A DNA stretch of 64,000 nucleotides from Stenopsyche tienmushanensis (Eukaryota > Arthropoda > Insecta > Trichoptera > Stenopsychidae), in contig WACJ01000130.1 in assembly GCA_008973525.1 (NCBI GenBank), forward strand, positions 868,001 to 932,000. The letters run 5' to 3'. Shown here piece after piece: positions 62,641 through 64,000 of this stretch. The position numbers and the translations under genes are program-made. The notes beneath the pieces were generated by a model. It did not search any database, had not been told where the DNA came from, and was given only the letters and a program-made list of their open reading frames with translations. Each line of letters begins with the position of its first letter. Position 1 is the first letter of the stretch.

Positions 62641-64000
62641 ACTAAAAAACTAGCTAAGATAGCAGTATAAATTAGTAGGATAGATAAATATCGTTCGCGA
62701 TCTCATTTGGCGCGCTATGTAAGTTAGCCTCTGAGGAAGCTTCCGTAATCGTACAGATCATGAAAATGCATCAAAAAGCCCTAAAAGAGGACGGAGTGAC
62801 CACAAGGTCTGTGTGTCTAACTGGTCCACTTTTCAGACCGCTGACATGGGTCTGTGTCGGCTGAGTCGGCCCAATGTTTGAGCAATAACGAAGAAAAATA
62901 GATTGGACAACTTAGTACATATTATAAAAACGGACAGAGTCAATCAGTGTTGATTCGTGTAAAGTAGAATGATCGAGTAAAATAAGAACATGTACAATAC
63001 GCAACTCAAGCTCAGTTGCGCCCGCGGCGGGCGCCTGCTTTGCCACCCCCTTGTTACAGCCCTGAGTATTTAAATTATCCTAATTGCATTTGAACCAGCT
63101 TCTCCAGCATCTCTTGTACTGTTATATTAATATAAATATACATTAACTTTAAATAGAAGTTCAATATTTTGCTATATTTCCAAGCGAAGAAATACAATTA
63201 GTTTAAATCGTTATTGTATTGACAAAAACATATGTAATCAATCAATGATTATAAGTTCATCTATTTGTTCATTAAGTTGAATGATTGTTTTTTTAAATTT
63301 TTAATTTACATACTTATTTATGAAAATTGGTTATTTAAGATTGCAAATAAATCTATTCAACACTTAACATTAACATTTAGTTTCGTTTTTTTACACTAGT
63401 CCAATTAGTCTCAGCGAGAAGGGCGTAACGATAAATATTTCGATTGTTTCAATGGTTTATGCTATGCCATGGTCACAAAAGTGAACGCATTTACGCCTTT
63501 TTTACTTGATAAAATACGATAATGTTTGGCGTTGCCTTACGCCATTATAACGGTCACATTCGGTTGTGTAGCTTATAACGAATAATATTTTACATATTTT
63601 TGCACGAACCCAAAACAGAACTCCGCCACGCATCAGAAAATTATTATCTCAGGCGGGGGTAGTTCGGTAAATTCTGTCCTAAATAAAAAGGGTATGAACA
63701 TTTTGTACCCTTATTGAGGAGTGAAGTGGTATTAAATTATTAATGCGGCCGTCTTGTTACACAATGGGCCGTTTGTAGACCGCGACCCTTGAATGAGAGC
63801 CGATGCTTATCTGACTCCTGGATATTCAATTTTTGAACAATATCGCGTGCCCTTCGTCAAAACCACGTCTGTGGCTTGCCACAGCAATCTTTTGAGCGGT
63901 TAATATGATGGACTGCAACGAGGCTGCGCTTTTCAACTTTTCTTCCGAGGATTGAAAAATCACAATTTACATGCAATCATATTAATAAATATATCAATAT
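62641..64000. other. Spacer with GC-richer islands at the window edge
   Basis: Islands at 62795-62890, 63000-63065 and 63600-63960 contrast with AT-rich DNA between them. The last is long and unique and contains ATTAAATTATTAATG-type homeodomain sites amid balanced sequence. No open frame of note runs off the right edge. Confidence 0.35.

Overview
The window is a 64 kb piece of a very AT-rich animal genome, almost certainly an insect. Reasons: small spliced housekeeping genes with canonical GT/AG introns, a cysteine-rich secreted protein of a type I know mainly from arthropods, and a load of cut-and-paste DNA transposons (piggyBac-type TTAA elements, mariner, hAT, pogo/Tigger MITEs) plus RTE-type LINE 3' ends. 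There are no bacterial operons, no rRNA and no tRNA that I can support. The exact order or species cannot be fixed from the sequence.

Layout. 0-2 kb: the last five coding exons of NSF (+), followed at once by an unexplained coding-looking open frame. 2-9 kb: AT-rich DNA with a deleted mariner, LINE-like repeats and a TTAA-flanked element. 9.6-11.1 kb: ELOF1 (-), head to head with a small spliced ORF (+). 11.8-15.1 kb: a nine-coding-exon secreted, probably GPI-anchored, cysteine-rich protein of unknown function (+). 17.4-18 kb: wreck of a Tigger transposase. 20-21.6 kb: an intact 486-codon pogo/CENP-B-type transposase-derived gene (-) whose catalytic acids have changed, probably a domesticated host gene. 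It is head to head with FAM32A (+, 22.1-23.4 kb).

From 24 kb to the right end I find no convincing host exon. This 40 kb holds dead transposons with readable boundaries (hAT at 23.7, 33.6 and 39.3 kb; mariner at 25.4, 32.8, 49 and 62.3 kb; piggyBac-type at 44.7 and 58.8 kb) set in AT-rich DNA. It is punctuated by short unique islands of higher GC that look more like conserved regulatory DNA than coding sequence. A gene desert or giant intron around a developmental regulator is the simplest reading, but that is inference.

Functionally the recognised genes are unrelated housekeeping genes: membrane-fusion ATPase NSF, transcription elongation factor ELOF1 and the nuclear/spliceosomal FAM32A. 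What links them is transposon history. ELOF1, FAM32A and the secreted-protein gene each carry a DNA transposon inside an intron, and the ELOF1 and FAM32A copies are nearly identical inverted MITEs.
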